DNA of 64,000 nucleotides from Martinezella dioscoreae (GTDB taxonomy: Bacteria > Pseudomonadota > Alphaproteobacteria > Rhizobiales > Rhizobiaceae): NCBI RefSeq assembly GCF_009176305.1, contig NZ_BLAJ01000004.1:248001-312000 (forward strand). Direction: 5' to 3'. Positions 52,561 through 61,424 of the stretch are shown piece after piece. The notes under the pieces are model-generated. The model was not told the origin of the DNA, did no database searches, and saw nothing but the letters and a program-made list of their open reading frames with translations. The number at the start of each line of letters is the position of its first letter. The first letter of the stretch is position 1. A program made the position numbers and the translations under genes.

Positions 52561-52974
52561 TTTAATGCGGCTGAACCAGCCATGTATGCCGGAAACAATG
52601 TCGGGCGATCAACATCCATCTTGCTTCTGAAATCCTTCTTGTCCGCGGCCTTGTTGTTCGCGTACGCCGCTCCTGCATCGTCTCAGGCTGAGTTTGAGTG
52701 CCTGATCAAGGCAGACAGGAAGGATGAGTTTCTTATGGTGCGGGCGATTGCAAAGTCTGTAGTAACAGTATCCGGAACATACAGGCTGGTTCTTTTCAAA
52801 CATAGCGCAGCAGGTTCAAGCCAGAGCATTCAGCAAGGTAGCTTCGCATTAAAGCCAGGAGCAGAGAACCTTCTTGCCACGACAATTGTCGATGCAGGAA
52901 ACGGGGTAGAACTGAGTGCAAGACTATTGATCGAAACCGATCGAGGTATATCACAATGCAGATTGCCAGAATGA
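52546..52974 (+). CDS. CsgH-like curli assembly inhibitor/chaperone
   Basis: About 142 residues by the longest start, 130 by the ATG at 52582. The signal peptide (LLKSFLSAALLFAYAAPASSQ) precedes a mature domain FECLIKADRKDE...VVTVSGTYRLVLFKHSAAGSSQSIQQGSFAL, which matches the CsgH family that binds CsgA in alphaproteobacteria. Start uncertain: ATG 52546 lies in the loop of the hairpin described above, while 52582 gives a more conventional signal peptide but has no clear ribosome site. It overlaps the next gene by four bases (ATGA). Confidence 0.8.
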   Translation: MSASSFNAAEPAMYAGNNVGRSTSILLLKSFLSAALLFAYAAPASSQAEFECLIKADRKDEFLMVRAIAKSVVTVSGTYRLVLFKHSAAGSSQSIQQGSFALKPGAENLLATTIVDAGNGVELSARLLIETDRGISQCRLPE

Positions 52975-53480
52975 AACGCCTGAACGATACGAAATCCGTG
53001 CTCGGCGCTGCTCTCGTCTTGGTTGCCTCGTTCTGCCAGATTGCAACGGAATGTCGAGCCGAGACGGCCTATGTCGCCCAGATCCCGGTAAATGTCACGA
53101 CGACGGTGCAACTCGGAAATCTGCCGCCTCAACAGCAGCAGCAATATCATTCTTCGTCATCCCACCTTGCCGCAGGTATGGCCGCTACGCCGGAAGCGAT
53201 CCTAGTGCCGCGAGGCAATAACTTGGCAAGGACGCTGGAAATAGGAACGCGCAACAGCGTGTATCACCTTCAGTCAGGAACGGGTAACAGCTCGACTGCC
53301 GGTATCATAGGGAACTACGGCAATATCAACGTCCTGCAGGGCGGCAATAATCTGAAGTCGAATGTCGTATTGCTGAATGGCGCAGGCCTGAACGTAAGTG
53401 TTCTTCAACCTGCGGGTTCGGCACCTGTCAATGTGCTGATCGCACGTTTACCGGGTGGTGGCTTGCTCATCAAACGTTGA
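52971..53480 (+). CDS. Second curlin-repeat protein (CsgB-like nucleator candidate)
   Basis: A 169-residue exported protein. After a signal peptide (VLGAALVLVASFCQIATECRAE) and a Q-rich segment come about four imperfect curlin repeats (TLEIGTRNSVYHLQSG, GIIGNYGNINVLQGGNN, NVVLLNGAGLNVSVLQ). Short length and divergent repeats suit a nucleating subunit. ATG 52971 overlaps the CsgH stop. Confidence 0.75.
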   Translation: MKRLNDTKSVLGAALVLVASFCQIATECRAETAYVAQIPVNVTTTVQLGNLPPQQQQQYHSSSSHLAAGMAATPEAILVPRGNNLARTLEIGTRNSVYHLQSGTGNSSTAGIIGNYGNINVLQGGNNLKSNVVLLNGAGLNVSVLQPAGSAPVNVLIARLPGGGLLIKR

Positions 53481-53521
53481 GTGGACGCAGCAGCCTTTGA
53501 AAATAGGGGAGGGGAATAGCA

Positions 53522-53830
53522 ATGAGAATAGATGCGGCAATGATTACAGTTGGTCTGGTAGCCTTGATGGCGGCGCCGGCCATGGCGGGGCAATTGGTCT
53601 ATCAGCCAACCAATCCGACATTTGGGGGAAATCCGTTGAATGGTTCATTCCTTCTTTCGACGGCGCAGACGCAGGGCGCCGGCGTCAAGTCGGGGCAGCA
53701 ACAGACGCCGGATCTATCCGGTCTCGACAAGGCCTTGAGTAATCTTGGGAACGTTAATCAAGGTACGGGTTCAACCGGAACATCTCCGGTCATCGTGATC
53801 CAGAGCGGCCAGGTGCCGGCCAATCCTTGA
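53522..53830 (+). CDS. csgF: CsgF-like curli assembly protein
   Basis: A 102-residue exported protein. A signal peptide ends at AMAG and the mature N-terminus is QLVYQPTNPTFGGNPLNGSFLL, matching the CsgF signature that plugs into the CsgG channel. The ATG follows GGGGAGGGG. The C-terminal half is shorter than E. coli CsgF and Gly/Thr-rich. It is required for CsgB and CsgA surface attachment in known systems. Confidence 0.88.
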   Translation: MRIDAAMITVGLVALMAAPAMAGQLVYQPTNPTFGGNPLNGSFLLSTAQTQGAGVKSGQQQTPDLSGLDKALSNLGNVNQGTGSTGTSPVIVIQSGQVPANP

Positions 53831-53886
53831 ACCAAATTGATTGTGTCCTCGTTCGGTGTTGTTGGGAGCGATTTATTCGAGCGTCC

Positions 53887-54867
53887 ATGTCACATGTTGG
53901 TTTTCCTGTCGCAGCCATTCTATGCGGATTGGGTCTTGGTGGCTGCGCCGCCGCGGGCAGCAGCCTCGACCCGATGAGCACTCCAGCGACGCTTATGCCC
54001 GCCACGAAGTCAGGTGTGGCATTGGAGAGTCTGCCGCCACCCATACAAAAGCTCGATGTGGCGGTCTATTCCTTTCCCGATCTGACGGGACAGAACAAAC
54101 CCAATGAAAACTTTGCCGAATATTCCCGCGCTCTGACGCAGGGCGGCGCGCAGTTGTTGACTGACGTGCTGACCAAGGCTGGTAACGGTAACTGGTTCAA
54201 TGTCGTCGAGCGCACGGATCTGCAGTCGCTGCTGCAGGAGCGCCAGATCATCCAGAACACGAGATCGGCGGTTTACGGCGCGAAGGCTGGCGGCATCCCG
54301 CCGCTTCGGTTTGCCGGAGTGCTGCTGGATGGCGGTATCATCGGTTATGATTCCAATGAAACGACTGGCGGTATCGGTGCCAATTATCTCGGGATCGGCG
54401 GAAACACACAATACCGAAAGGACATCGTTACCGTATCCTTGCGGGCCGTCAGCGTCAGTACGGGGCGGGTGCTAGCCTCTGTCAGCACGACCAAGACGAT
54501 CTATTCCGTGCAGTTGCAGGGATCGGCGTTCCGTTTCGTCGGCGTCGACCAGCTGCTCCAGATCGAGGGCGGTATTACACGAAACGCGCCCACGACCTTG
54601 GGCGTCCAGGAAGGCATTCAGCTCGCAGTCTATTCGTTGATTTTCGAGGGCGTAAGGAACGGGCTGTGGCAATTCAGGGATGCCGCCGCAGGCGCGGCGT
54701 TCATGCGATATCTGGACGAGCATCAAAGAGCCATGACGTACAAGCTCGATGCCAACGGCCGACCGATCGGTCCGGCGGTCGCCGTTCCCGCCGCCAGCGC
54801 GGCGCAACCGGCCGTGGAGGCCGCTTCCCAGCCCATCCTGGTCAAGGACAGGCCGAAGAGCTTATGA
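53887..54867 (+). CDS. csgG: CsgG outer-membrane curli secretion lipoprotein
   Basis: A 326-residue lipoprotein: signal peptide AAILCGLGLGG with lipobox Cys. The CsgG core includes KLDVAVYSFPDLTGQ, GAQLLTDVLTKAG, NWFNVVERTDLQSLLQERQII and LDGGIIGYDSNETTGG, and the family aromatic constriction should lie in the middle of the domain. It forms the nonameric channel that exports curlins. The frame is open from a TTG at 53827 overlapping the CsgF stop; ATG 53887 is chosen because it gives a normal 20-residue signal peptide. Confidence 0.9.
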   Translation: MSHVGFPVAAILCGLGLGGCAAAGSSLDPMSTPATLMPATKSGVALESLPPPIQKLDVAVYSFPDLTGQNKPNENFAEYSRALTQGGAQLLTDVLTKAGNGNWFNVVERTDLQSLLQERQIIQNTRSAVYGAKAGGIPPLRFAGVLLDGGIIGYDSNETTGGIGANYLGIGGNTQYRKDIVTVSLRAVSVSTGRVLASVSTTKTIYSVQLQGSAFRFVGVDQLLQIEGGITRNAPTTLGVQEGIQLAVYSLIFEGVRNGLWQFRDAAAGAAFMRYLDEHQRAMTYKLDANGRPIGPAVAVPAASAAQPAVEAASQPILVKDRPKSL

Positions 54868-54884
54868 TCGTTGCCGGCGCCAAA

Positions 54885-55175
54885 TCATTTTTTCCGGCAG
54901 ATTTCGGATTGTGCGTTGTCAGGTCCGCAGGTCGCAGCTCCGTTCTGGGTGCTGGCATTCGGATTTGGTTTGACCGGAGCCTTGCCGGCAGGTCCTTTCT
55001 CCAGGTTGCCGTTCTTCCTCGGCGGAATACGTCCTTTCACCTGGGGAATTTGGGTCTCTGAAAATCCGGAACGCCGGATAATGGGTTGACCGCTTGCTAG
55101 GACATCGGCTGAGCCAAGCGTTCCGGCAAGAAGCAAGATAGCCGTAACAGCAATGATTTTACTGGGATGCATCAT
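54885..55175 (-). CDS. Small exported protein, unknown function
   Basis: 96 residues, with a signal peptide (KIIAVTAILLLAGTLGSADVLA) and a mature region rich in Pro, Asn, Lys and Gly (NGNLEKGPAGKAPVKPNPN) containing two cysteines (ATCGPDN, SEICRKK). GGAGCAG lies in front of the ATG at 55175. It is convergent with csgG. No domain recognised. Confidence 0.6.
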   Translation of the reverse strand: MMHPSKIIAVTAILLLAGTLGSADVLASGQPIIRRSGFSETQIPQVKGRIPPRKNGNLEKGPAGKAPVKPNPNASTQNGAATCGPDNAQSEICRKK

Positions 55176-55370
55176 GTCGATACTGCTCCTGAATCGCAAT
55201 CTTGAGCCGATATCGAATTATCGGCTCCGAACATGCCGCTCTCGAAGTTTCAGCTGGCCGAGGGCCTCTCGGTTTCATGCTTGCTGCCGCTCTCATTGGC
55301 GGTCTTGTTCTCGCCGCGCGCCTGGGGCGGTCGCCTGGTGCTTTGATCATTGCCTGCCGCCAAGATACAG

Positions 55371-55712
55371 TCAGCGTGATACCGCGCCTGACCCAACCGT
55401 TGGCAAATGGCCATCGGCCGGTGCGGCTGCAGCTCGCTCGGTCACGCCATTGCCCACATTCGGAAAAATGCTGCCTGCCAGTCGGACGTTCGCCTGCGTT
55501 CGTGATGCTTGCCTCGGCTTGTGCGGCATCACCCGGCGGTTAATCGGAGATCGAGGCACGGGCATGACGGATGTCTCCGGCAGCTGTTCGACGAAGGCAG
55601 GGTTTGCTTCCGCGGAGGGAGCCTGTTGCAGATAGCTTTCGTCGCATATGGCGCCATCGGTCAGCGCGAGCATGACGATCAGGGAGTAGCCGACAACGAG
55701 TCTTGATGTCAT
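55371..55712 (-). CDS. Small exported protein, unknown function
   Basis: 113 residues starting MTSRLVVGYSLIVMLALTDGAICDE, a good signal peptide, then a Pro/Arg/Ala-rich segment with no domain. GGGAACGATTCAG lies before the ATG. Opposite-strand frames overlap but have no signal peptide or ribosome site. Possibly a secreted or periplasmic accessory protein. Confidence 0.5.
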   Translation of the reverse strand: MTSRLVVGYSLIVMLALTDGAICDESYLQQAPSAEANPAFVEQLPETSVMPVPRSPINRRVMPHKPRQASRTQANVRLAGSIFPNVGNGVTERAAAAPADGHLPTVGSGAVSR

Positions 55713-55884
55713 CTGAATCGTTCCCTGCGTTTTATTAGGATATTAAACGCCTATGTCCCTGCATTGAATAAATGAATTGAAATTCTTCGAATTTTTATCT
55801 TCTTTAAACGCAATTTGAAATTGATCAATATTCGACATTATTGCAATTGTACTATAAAATTGCAAACAAAATCGGGAGGATGGA

Positions 55885-56517
55885 ATGAATTTATATTTGA
55901 AGACATTCCTGTGTTGTGTGATTTTCTCGCTTTGCGGAGCGGGCGTTTCCTCCACGCTCTGGGCCGATGATAGCTCAGCGACACCGCAATCGGGGTCTCA
56001 AAATGTGACGCCGGATGCCGGCAAGAGCGATCCATCCAGCGCCGCGGCGCCGGCTCCGGCTACACCAGCGCCAGCCGGTCCGCAGATTAGCGAACAGAAG
56101 TTCGATGCGTGGATATTGCAATGTTCGGGCGACAAAACGATGAAGCCGCGCTGCCAGATCGTCTACCGGTTGACGTCACCGGATCAAAGGCAGGTGTTCA
56201 TGGTCATCAGCATGGCGCGTTCCGCGGACAAGAAGATTGGCATGCAGATGGCTCTTCCGCTTGGTTTTGCTATTCAGGGTGGTGTGAAGATTGGCTTCGG
56301 CAGCAAATATTCGACGATGGCGAAGGTATCGCGCTGCACCACGCAAGGATGCCTAGTGGAGGGGTTGTGCCCACCCGCGATGCTTGCCGCCTTGATGAAG
56401 GAAAAGTCGGGAAAAGTCTCGATCCGGATGATGCAGGGAAACATGGCGGAGCTTCCGATCTCCCTGACCGGTTTCGGTGCCGCCTTCCAGGCTATGCAGG
56501 CAGACAGCGGATCATGA
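55885..56517 (+). CDS. IalB-family (invasion-associated locus B) protein
   Basis: A 210-residue secreted protein. After the signal peptide and an Ala/Pro/Ser linker (about 50-65) comes the IalB domain: KFDAWILQCSGDKTMKPRCQIVYRL, FMVISMARSADKKIGMQMALPLG and CTTQGCLVEGLCPP. The cysteines of that domain (about five) are conserved in the family. IalB is an outer-membrane or periplasmic protein named for Bartonella erythrocyte entry; a role in envelope stress or host contact is possible. GGGAGGA precedes the ATG. Confidence 0.88.
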   Translation: MNLYLKTFLCCVIFSLCGAGVSSTLWADDSSATPQSGSQNVTPDAGKSDPSSAAAPAPATPAPAGPQISEQKFDAWILQCSGDKTMKPRCQIVYRLTSPDQRQVFMVISMARSADKKIGMQMALPLGFAIQGGVKIGFGSKYSTMAKVSRCTTQGCLVEGLCPPAMLAALMKEKSGKVSIRMMQGNMAELPISLTGFGAAFQAMQADSGS

Positions 56518-56732
56518 TCGGGACGCTTCCGTCCACTCGCAGGTCATCGTTTTACGGCTACAAATAGAAAACTTCCGATATCGCTGCCAGCGGCCGCTTG
56601 GTGATCTCCGAAAATTCAGGATCTTGCCGACTTGTCATGAATTGGCTCGCTCCAAGTCCTCACGTGTTTCCGGAAGGGCGGCGAAGGTGGCCACTCGCAC
56701 GATCTCCTTCGCCGCTTCATCATCAGTCGACG

Positions 56733-57595
56733 CTACGTTCCATTCATCGCCTGCAGGTCGGCGACATCGATGCCGTGCGTGTCGAACCACCATTCCGGTG
56801 GCATGTCGGGATATTTTTCGCGAAGGCGCAAATATTTGGAGCGCAATCGTTCCTGACGCACGACTTCCTGTTCGAAATAGGGATGGTCCAGTGCTCCGCC
56901 CATCACATGGATGCGGCGAAGGAGCTTTCGCAAGACATATCCCTGCTCCTTGTTTCCCGGCTTGTAGCCGCTCTCCACGATCGTCGTGACAGTGTCGCGC
57001 AACGTGCCGAGTGCATCAGCCGGTGGCGTGCCGTTCACGATCATGTCGAGACGTTCGGCGCCGAAACCCACGTCGATACAGGTTCCGAGCGGATTGACGA
57101 TATTCCCGATCTCGATGCCATCCTTGTAGAACTCGGTGCAGTAGCCGCTGACGTTGCCGTCGCTCCAGGTGCATTCTTCATCCGGAACGATAGGAATGCG
57201 ATCCCGATAAAGCGGCGTCCAATCCTCCAGTCGGTCCGGATGGATCGTGGCATGGTCCGGGACCAGGCCGAGCGTCCCGAGAAACTCGATCCAGAAGTCG
57301 ATGGCGTCGCCGACGGTCAGTTCTCGAAACGAGAAAAGCCCTAGCATCGTGAAGTGGAGGAAATGGGTGCCGTCCCCGATTTCGTCGAGATCGCCCATTC
57401 TCAGGCAGGCCTGAGAGTTCGCAACGGTTCCAATGAAGGATGGATCGGAGAAGAGGGGTTTGTACTGCTGCATCCCAGCGCTGCAGAAGAGCGTGGTATT
57501 ATCGTGCGGCCGTACGGAGTCTATGCGTGTGAATTTGATGCCTTTGGAAAGGCAGAAGTCTTGGTATTGCTGGATCAGGCGTCCCGCGATGACAT
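56733..57595 (-). pseudogene. Alanyl-tRNA-synthetase-like catalytic-domain gene with apparent frameshift
   Basis: The conserved frame 56733-57473 (246 residues) reads like the class II AlaRS catalytic region: HFTMLGLFSFREL, SGYCTEFYKDG, VDVGFGAERLDM-like and EWWFDTHGID. It is far shorter than full AlaRS, with no tRNA-binding, editing or C-Ala parts. Upstream, AAAGGAGG precedes an ATG at 57595 that gives MSSRDA and then stops, while the other frame continues LIQQYQDFCLSKGIKFTRID into the conserved region. One inserted base near 57577-57580 would join exactly 41 codons. The gene is either broken or misread. Translation from ATG 57473 would lack the N-terminal portion. Confidence 0.7.
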
Positions 57596-57960
57596 AGGCA
57601 ACCTCCTTTGCTGTTCGTGTGCATTCTTAGAACATAGCGACACGATGTGGGATCTGCAATGCGCAGACGCGAGTTTCAGCTTGCAGGCGGAAAGTGCATG
57701 CTGCTTCAGGTGGTGGATCTTCTTCACCTTTGCTACATGCCTGTCTTGCTTTTGTTGTAGATCAGGTCCCGAGGCGCTGATGTTTATTTTTGACGGGAGC
57801 GACGAGATTGCTTCATCGATCGGTTTGGTGTACGGCCTTAGCCCATAATGATCGCAAGCGATCGCCGCGCGACGGTCGTTGCTCTTAGAGAATGCAAGCC
57901 TCTCATCAATGCTGATTGTCCATCAACTGCGCTCCGTCGTCGAGCACACACTGAAATATC
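57596..57960. other. Gene-free intergenic region
   Basis: 365 bases, no supported gene. A small palindrome (GATCGC-AA-GCGATC) occurs near 57850. The region holds promoters of the divergent neighbours. Confidence 0.45.
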
Positions 57961-58581
57961 ATGGTTAAACAGACAAAGCCCTTCGTTATCGAAATCAAAT
58001 CCTCCCGTCGAACAAAAGCAAAGCCAGTCGAATCGGCAAGATCGATCTGGGGAGAGCTTGCAGCCGATCTCAAGCAGACCCTGGCGATGGAGCAGGAAAC
58101 GCAGCCAAGCGCGTCTCAGCTCGCGGATCGCGCGGCGCTTCCGACACTGGATTGCGAGACGGTTATCGATCATGATGAAGCGACGGCTCCGCGGCCGGCG
58201 TTTCAGTTTCTTGAAAAATGGATTGCAAGGAAGGCTGAGAAGCCGAAGGCCGGCACGCAGGGCGTGGTTGAGGCGTTCCTCGCGCGGCTTGACCAGCAAA
58301 AGATCCTGCTTGCGGAGTTTCAGTCGGATCCCGACGGTTTCAAGCGCTGGCGCTCAGCGTGGTTTCGCAAGGTCACCGGTGGTTTCGGCGTGAGCGTCAG
58401 CCATGACCTGATCGATGCTGGTGGCGGTTTGCGATATGTCGTCGTCGATACGCTTGATGGCGTCTCTCAATTTCTCGAGGATCTCCGTCACCACGCGCAA
58501 ACCGACGTGGATTTTCAGCGAGCTTTGGCGGTGAACCGCATGCAGCGCGCGGCCCGGCTGACTGGCGGCAAAGCAATCTGA
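57961..58581 (+). CDS. Conserved hypothetical protein (206 aa)
   Basis: A basic, soluble protein (MVKQTKPFVIEIKSSRRTKAK). It has an N-terminal Lys/Arg tail, a predicted helical middle, and a C-terminal half (AWFRKVTGGFGVSVSHDLIDAGGGLRYVV). No transmembrane segment. No named family recognised. Confidence 0.65.
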   Translation: MVKQTKPFVIEIKSSRRTKAKPVESARSIWGELAADLKQTLAMEQETQPSASQLADRAALPTLDCETVIDHDEATAPRPAFQFLEKWIARKAEKPKAGTQGVVEAFLARLDQQKILLAEFQSDPDGFKRWRSAWFRKVTGGFGVSVSHDLIDAGGGLRYVVVDTLDGVSQFLEDLRHHAQTDVDFQRALAVNRMQRAARLTGGKAI

Positions 58582-58746
58582 TGGCTTTTCGGGACAACGG
58601 TATGTCCCAGCTCAAAGACCGGGACTGTGGCGCGATCCGGCGGAGCGGCTTCAGCCACTTAACGTCCTGATCTTCGGTATCCTCGCCGTAAAGCCGCCAC
58701 CCGCTTTGGCGCATCTGGCTCATGGTTTCGAGTGCAGGCGGGCCAT

Positions 58747-59658
58747 CTATCGGTGGCGTCTCAATATTTCACGTTCTTCCGGTGAGCGTGCCATGCGGCG
58801 CTCCCACAGGATAAGCAGGAAGCTTGAGGCGATGATAAGGAGGGCGCCGGCAAAGACGTTCGTCGCCGGAACCTCGGCCCAGATCACATAGCCGTACACG
58901 AAAGCCCAAACGAGGCCGCTATATTCGATGGGCGCCAGCGTCGAAGCGGGTGCGTATCGAAAGCCTTCATAGAGCAGAAACTGCCCAATCGTCGAGATAA
59001 TGCCGAGGGTCAGCATCAGTGCCCAGCCGCTCGCGTCAGGGGTCTTCCATGTCCATGGAAACGACAGGGCACAGGCAATGCCGAATATCAGGCTCGTGGC
59101 ATACATCTGGGTAAGCGTGGTCTCGCTTCGGCTGACGAGTCGAATTAGGATCGTGCTCCAAGCCCAGCAGAAACCCGCGACGATGCACATGGCGGCGGGC
59201 AGGAGGTTGGGCGAATGGCTTGGATTTGCCGCGATCGCCACCCCGATGAAGCCTCCTATGCAGGCGATCCAGCGGCCCGCATGGACCTTCTCCTTGAGAA
59301 CGAAGATCGATAGAATCACGACGATCATCGGCGCCGAAAAGTACAGTGTCGTAAGTTCTGCCAGACCCAGATAGCGGGCCGCATTGTAGAAGAGCAGCCA
59401 GGCAAGCAGCATCAGCCCGGCGCGCAGGACGACCGTGCCGCGATAGGGGCTTTTGAAAATTGAGGGATGGCGCCGATAACGGACGAGCACGCCTGCGACC
59501 AGCACAATGACCAGACTGCGCATGAAGAGGATCTCCGGTACTTCGTAGCTGGCGACCAGCCACTTCACCATCGCGTCCTGAAGGGAAAAGCAGGCATATC
59601 CCGCGCAGGCGAGCGCGATCCCTGCAATGGGTCCCTTTTCACGGTTTCCGGAAATCAT
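58747..59658 (-). CDS. EamA/RhaT-family (DMT) membrane transporter
   Basis: A 303-residue transporter with ten hydrophobic helices in two five-helix halves (first about 10-145, second about 155-290). GLMLLAWLLFYNAARYLGLAE and PIEYSGLVWAFVYGYVIW are typical EamA elements. It exports or imports small metabolites, substrate unknown. It ends with a basic tail (LWERRMARSPEERE). Confidence 0.87.
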   Translation of the reverse strand: MISGNREKGPIAGIALACAGYACFSLQDAMVKWLVASYEVPEILFMRSLVIVLVAGVLVRYRRHPSIFKSPYRGTVVLRAGLMLLAWLLFYNAARYLGLAELTTLYFSAPMIVVILSIFVLKEKVHAGRWIACIGGFIGVAIAANPSHSPNLLPAAMCIVAGFCWAWSTILIRLVSRSETTLTQMYATSLIFGIACALSFPWTWKTPDASGWALMLTLGIISTIGQFLLYEGFRYAPASTLAPIEYSGLVWAFVYGYVIWAEVPATNVFAGALLIIASSFLLILWERRMARSPEEREILRRHR

Positions 59659-59832
59659 ATGGCCTCGCAGGGTATGTCGAATCGATACGGTCGCTTGCCA
59701 TTGCAGGAAGCGGTTCGCGGTATGGTGGCGCGAGCGATCCTCTGGCTAAGCGCTTTCCCTCGAACTGACAAGAGAGCTCGAAATCATCATGCTGCTTTTA
59801 TTGCGCTTTTCGTGAGCGCTTCCGTCGGCGAT

Positions 59833-59857
59833 GGAACGAAACGCCGTCTGCGATGTT
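59833..59857 (+). promoter_or_regulatory. EcfG-like promoter upstream of the MgtC gene
   Basis: GGAAC (59833-59837), 17 bases, GTT (59855-59857), the alphaproteobacterial general-stress sigma EcfG pattern. It sits 46 bases before the ATG of the MgtC-family gene. Confidence 0.55.
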
Positions 59858-59902
59858 CCCCAACTGGAAAATCCCGGTGGCGACACTTTCTGGGAGGACA
59901 TC

Positions 59903-60631
59903 ATGCCTGACCTTAGCGATATCATGCGGGTGGAGGCGGACTGGCTGGATACTGTTGTCCGTCTGGTGCTGGTTGTCATTGCCGGAGGGTTGATCGGCAT
60001 CAATCGAGAGATGGGCGGGCATGCGGCGGGGTTTCGCACGACGATCCTTGTCGGGCTTGCCGCGTGCCTGTCGATGATCCAGGCTAACCTCCTACTGTCC
60101 ACATTGGGCAAGACGTCACAATCGTTTGCCTCGATGGATGTGCTGCGCTTTCCACTCGGCGTCCTGACCGGCGTCGGCTTCATCGGCGGCGGCGCCATCC
60201 TTAAGCGCGGAGATCTCGTCACGGGCGTGACGACAGCTGCGACCCTGTGGATCATGACGGCCGTTGGCCTATGCATCGGCGGCGGTCAACTCGTTGTCGG
60301 TTCGGCCGGCGCCCTCATCGCCTTTGTGGTGCTCTCGCCGTTTAAACAGTTCGATAGGTTGATCCCTCGCAGGCAGAAGGCGCGTATCGTGATAGAGCTG
60401 CCTTGCAGTGCCGGCATTGGGATCTCCGATATGCAGGCAGCGCTTGAACCGCTCGGATATGTCTTCTCTTTTGTCGGCAAGGCGGCGGGCTCGACCGAGG
60501 CCACTGCGCATATTTCCTACGAGGTGCGGTGGCGGCAGGCAGGACTGGATGGCGGCGGTGCGCGGCTGCTGGCATCCCTTCAAGAGCGTTATAAGGTCGT
60601 GTCTTTGGAAATGCTGACGAGTGGAACTTGA
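59903..60631 (+). CDS. MgtC/SapB-family membrane protein
   Basis: About 242 residues with five membrane helices in the N-terminal 140 (VVIAGGLIGINREMGGHAAGFRTTILVG, FPLGVLTGVGFIGGGAILKRG). A C-terminal ACT-like cytoplasmic domain follows. MgtC proteins affect Mg limitation, acid tolerance and ATP synthase or potassium handling. ATG 59903 follows GGGAGGACATC; the longer frame to 59831 has no support. An EcfG-like promoter precedes it, so stress induction is likely. Confidence 0.88.
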   Translation: MPDLSDIMRVEADWLDTVVRLVLVVIAGGLIGINREMGGHAAGFRTTILVGLAACLSMIQANLLLSTLGKTSQSFASMDVLRFPLGVLTGVGFIGGGAILKRGDLVTGVTTAATLWIMTAVGLCIGGGQLVVGSAGALIAFVVLSPFKQFDRLIPRRQKARIVIELPCSAGIGISDMQAALEPLGYVFSFVGKAAGSTEATAHISYEVRWRQAGLDGGGARLLASLQERYKVVSLEMLTSGT

Positions 60632-60646
60632 TACGACCCCCACATC

Positions 60647-60671
60647 GGAACATTCCGGAGCGGTGAAAGTT
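60647..60671 (+). promoter_or_regulatory. EcfG-like promoter upstream of the BON-domain gene
   Basis: GGAAC (60647-60651), 17 bases, GTT (60669-60671), 27 bases before the ATG at 60699. The spacing matches the other GGAAC-N17-GTT promoters in this region. Confidence 0.6.
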
Positions 60672-60698
60672 TGTCCCTAATTAAAGAGGGAGAAAACC

Positions 60699-61250
60699 AT
60701 GACCGAAGCCAAGCAACAGACAAGGGCAAAGGATTCTCCGGATCGCGGCGATATACGGACCCTTCAGGCGCTTGATCAGGCCGCCGGTGGCTCGGGGGAT
60801 GTCGCAGCCGAGGAGACGAGGCGACATCCGTCAAAGGAAATTCGGCCTGAGCAGGGTACGGATGACGCACGCTGCGAGGATTCAGCCGAATCCGACCGGC
60901 AGCGCGAGCAAACGGCCGATGAAATTTCCGTCTGGATTTCCAATGTCAGGACGACCTCCGGATCAGGGGAGGCCGGGGGCGACAGAATCTCCGAAGACCC
61001 GTCAGCCAGAACCTCCACGCCGACCCCGGAAAGGACCGATGAGGAAATTCGTACCGAGATCGAAGGCAGGCTGAAAGCCGACCAATTGCTAAAGGAGGCG
61101 AGCATCTTCGTCACTGTGAGTCGCGGGCGAGTCGTTGTCGAAGGGTCTGTTGAAAATCACGAAGCCAAGCAGCGCGCCGAGGCGATCTCCCGGCAAGCCT
61201 GCGGCATAATCGGGCATGACAGCAATCTTACCGTGCGCAAATCCTCGTAG
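60699..61250 (+). CDS. BON-domain protein with long disordered N-terminus
   Basis: 183 residues. The first about 115 are acidic, Glu/Asp/Arg/Ser-rich and likely disordered. The C-terminal BON domain reads TDEEIRTEIEGRLKADQLLKEASIFVTVSRGRVVVEGSVENHEAKQRAE. BON domains occur in osmotic-stress proteins; membrane or lipid contact is typical. There is no signal peptide, so it should be cytoplasmic or membrane-associated. AAAGAGGGAG precedes the ATG. Confidence 0.85.
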   Translation: MTEAKQQTRAKDSPDRGDIRTLQALDQAAGGSGDVAAEETRRHPSKEIRPEQGTDDARCEDSAESDRQREQTADEISVWISNVRTTSGSGEAGGDRISEDPSARTSTPTPERTDEEIRTEIEGRLKADQLLKEASIFVTVSRGRVVVEGSVENHEAKQRAEAISRQACGIIGHDSNLTVRKSS

Positions 61251-61265
61251 GATCAGGACTTCGAC

Positions 61266-61412
61266 ATGCGAATGCTACTGCTCCTCATTTTCGGCTTGAT
61301 GATCGCGTCCATTCTGGGGATTCTCGTCATTAAGCCGTTTACGTCGAGCGATCATCGAGATTCTGGCGCCGTTACGCACGGTCCCATAGAGCAGCCCGAG
61401 CCAAAGCCGTAG
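61266..61412 (+). CDS. Small single-pass membrane protein (48 aa)
   Basis: ATG at 61266, 15 bases after the BON-domain stop, then MRMLLLLIFGLMIASILGILV, an N-terminal hydrophobic helix, and a short hydrophilic tail ending PEPKP. It is likely in the same stress operon as the BON gene. It could be a signal-anchored or exported peptide; no homologue recognised. Confidence 0.55.
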   Translation: MRMLLLLIFGLMIASILGILVIKPFTSSDHRDSGAVTHGPIEQPEPKP

Positions 61413-61424
61413 GGAAGATCGGCT

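Noticed and set aside
55153..55635. 160-codon plus-strand frame in the small-protein region
   Set aside because: Overlaps minus-strand ORFs with signal peptides; Arg/Ser-rich composition looks like antisense.
58591..58608. GGGACA-N6-TGTCCC inverted repeat after the 57961 gene as a terminator
   Set aside because: Arms are only 6 bp and no T-tract follows, so it was not called.
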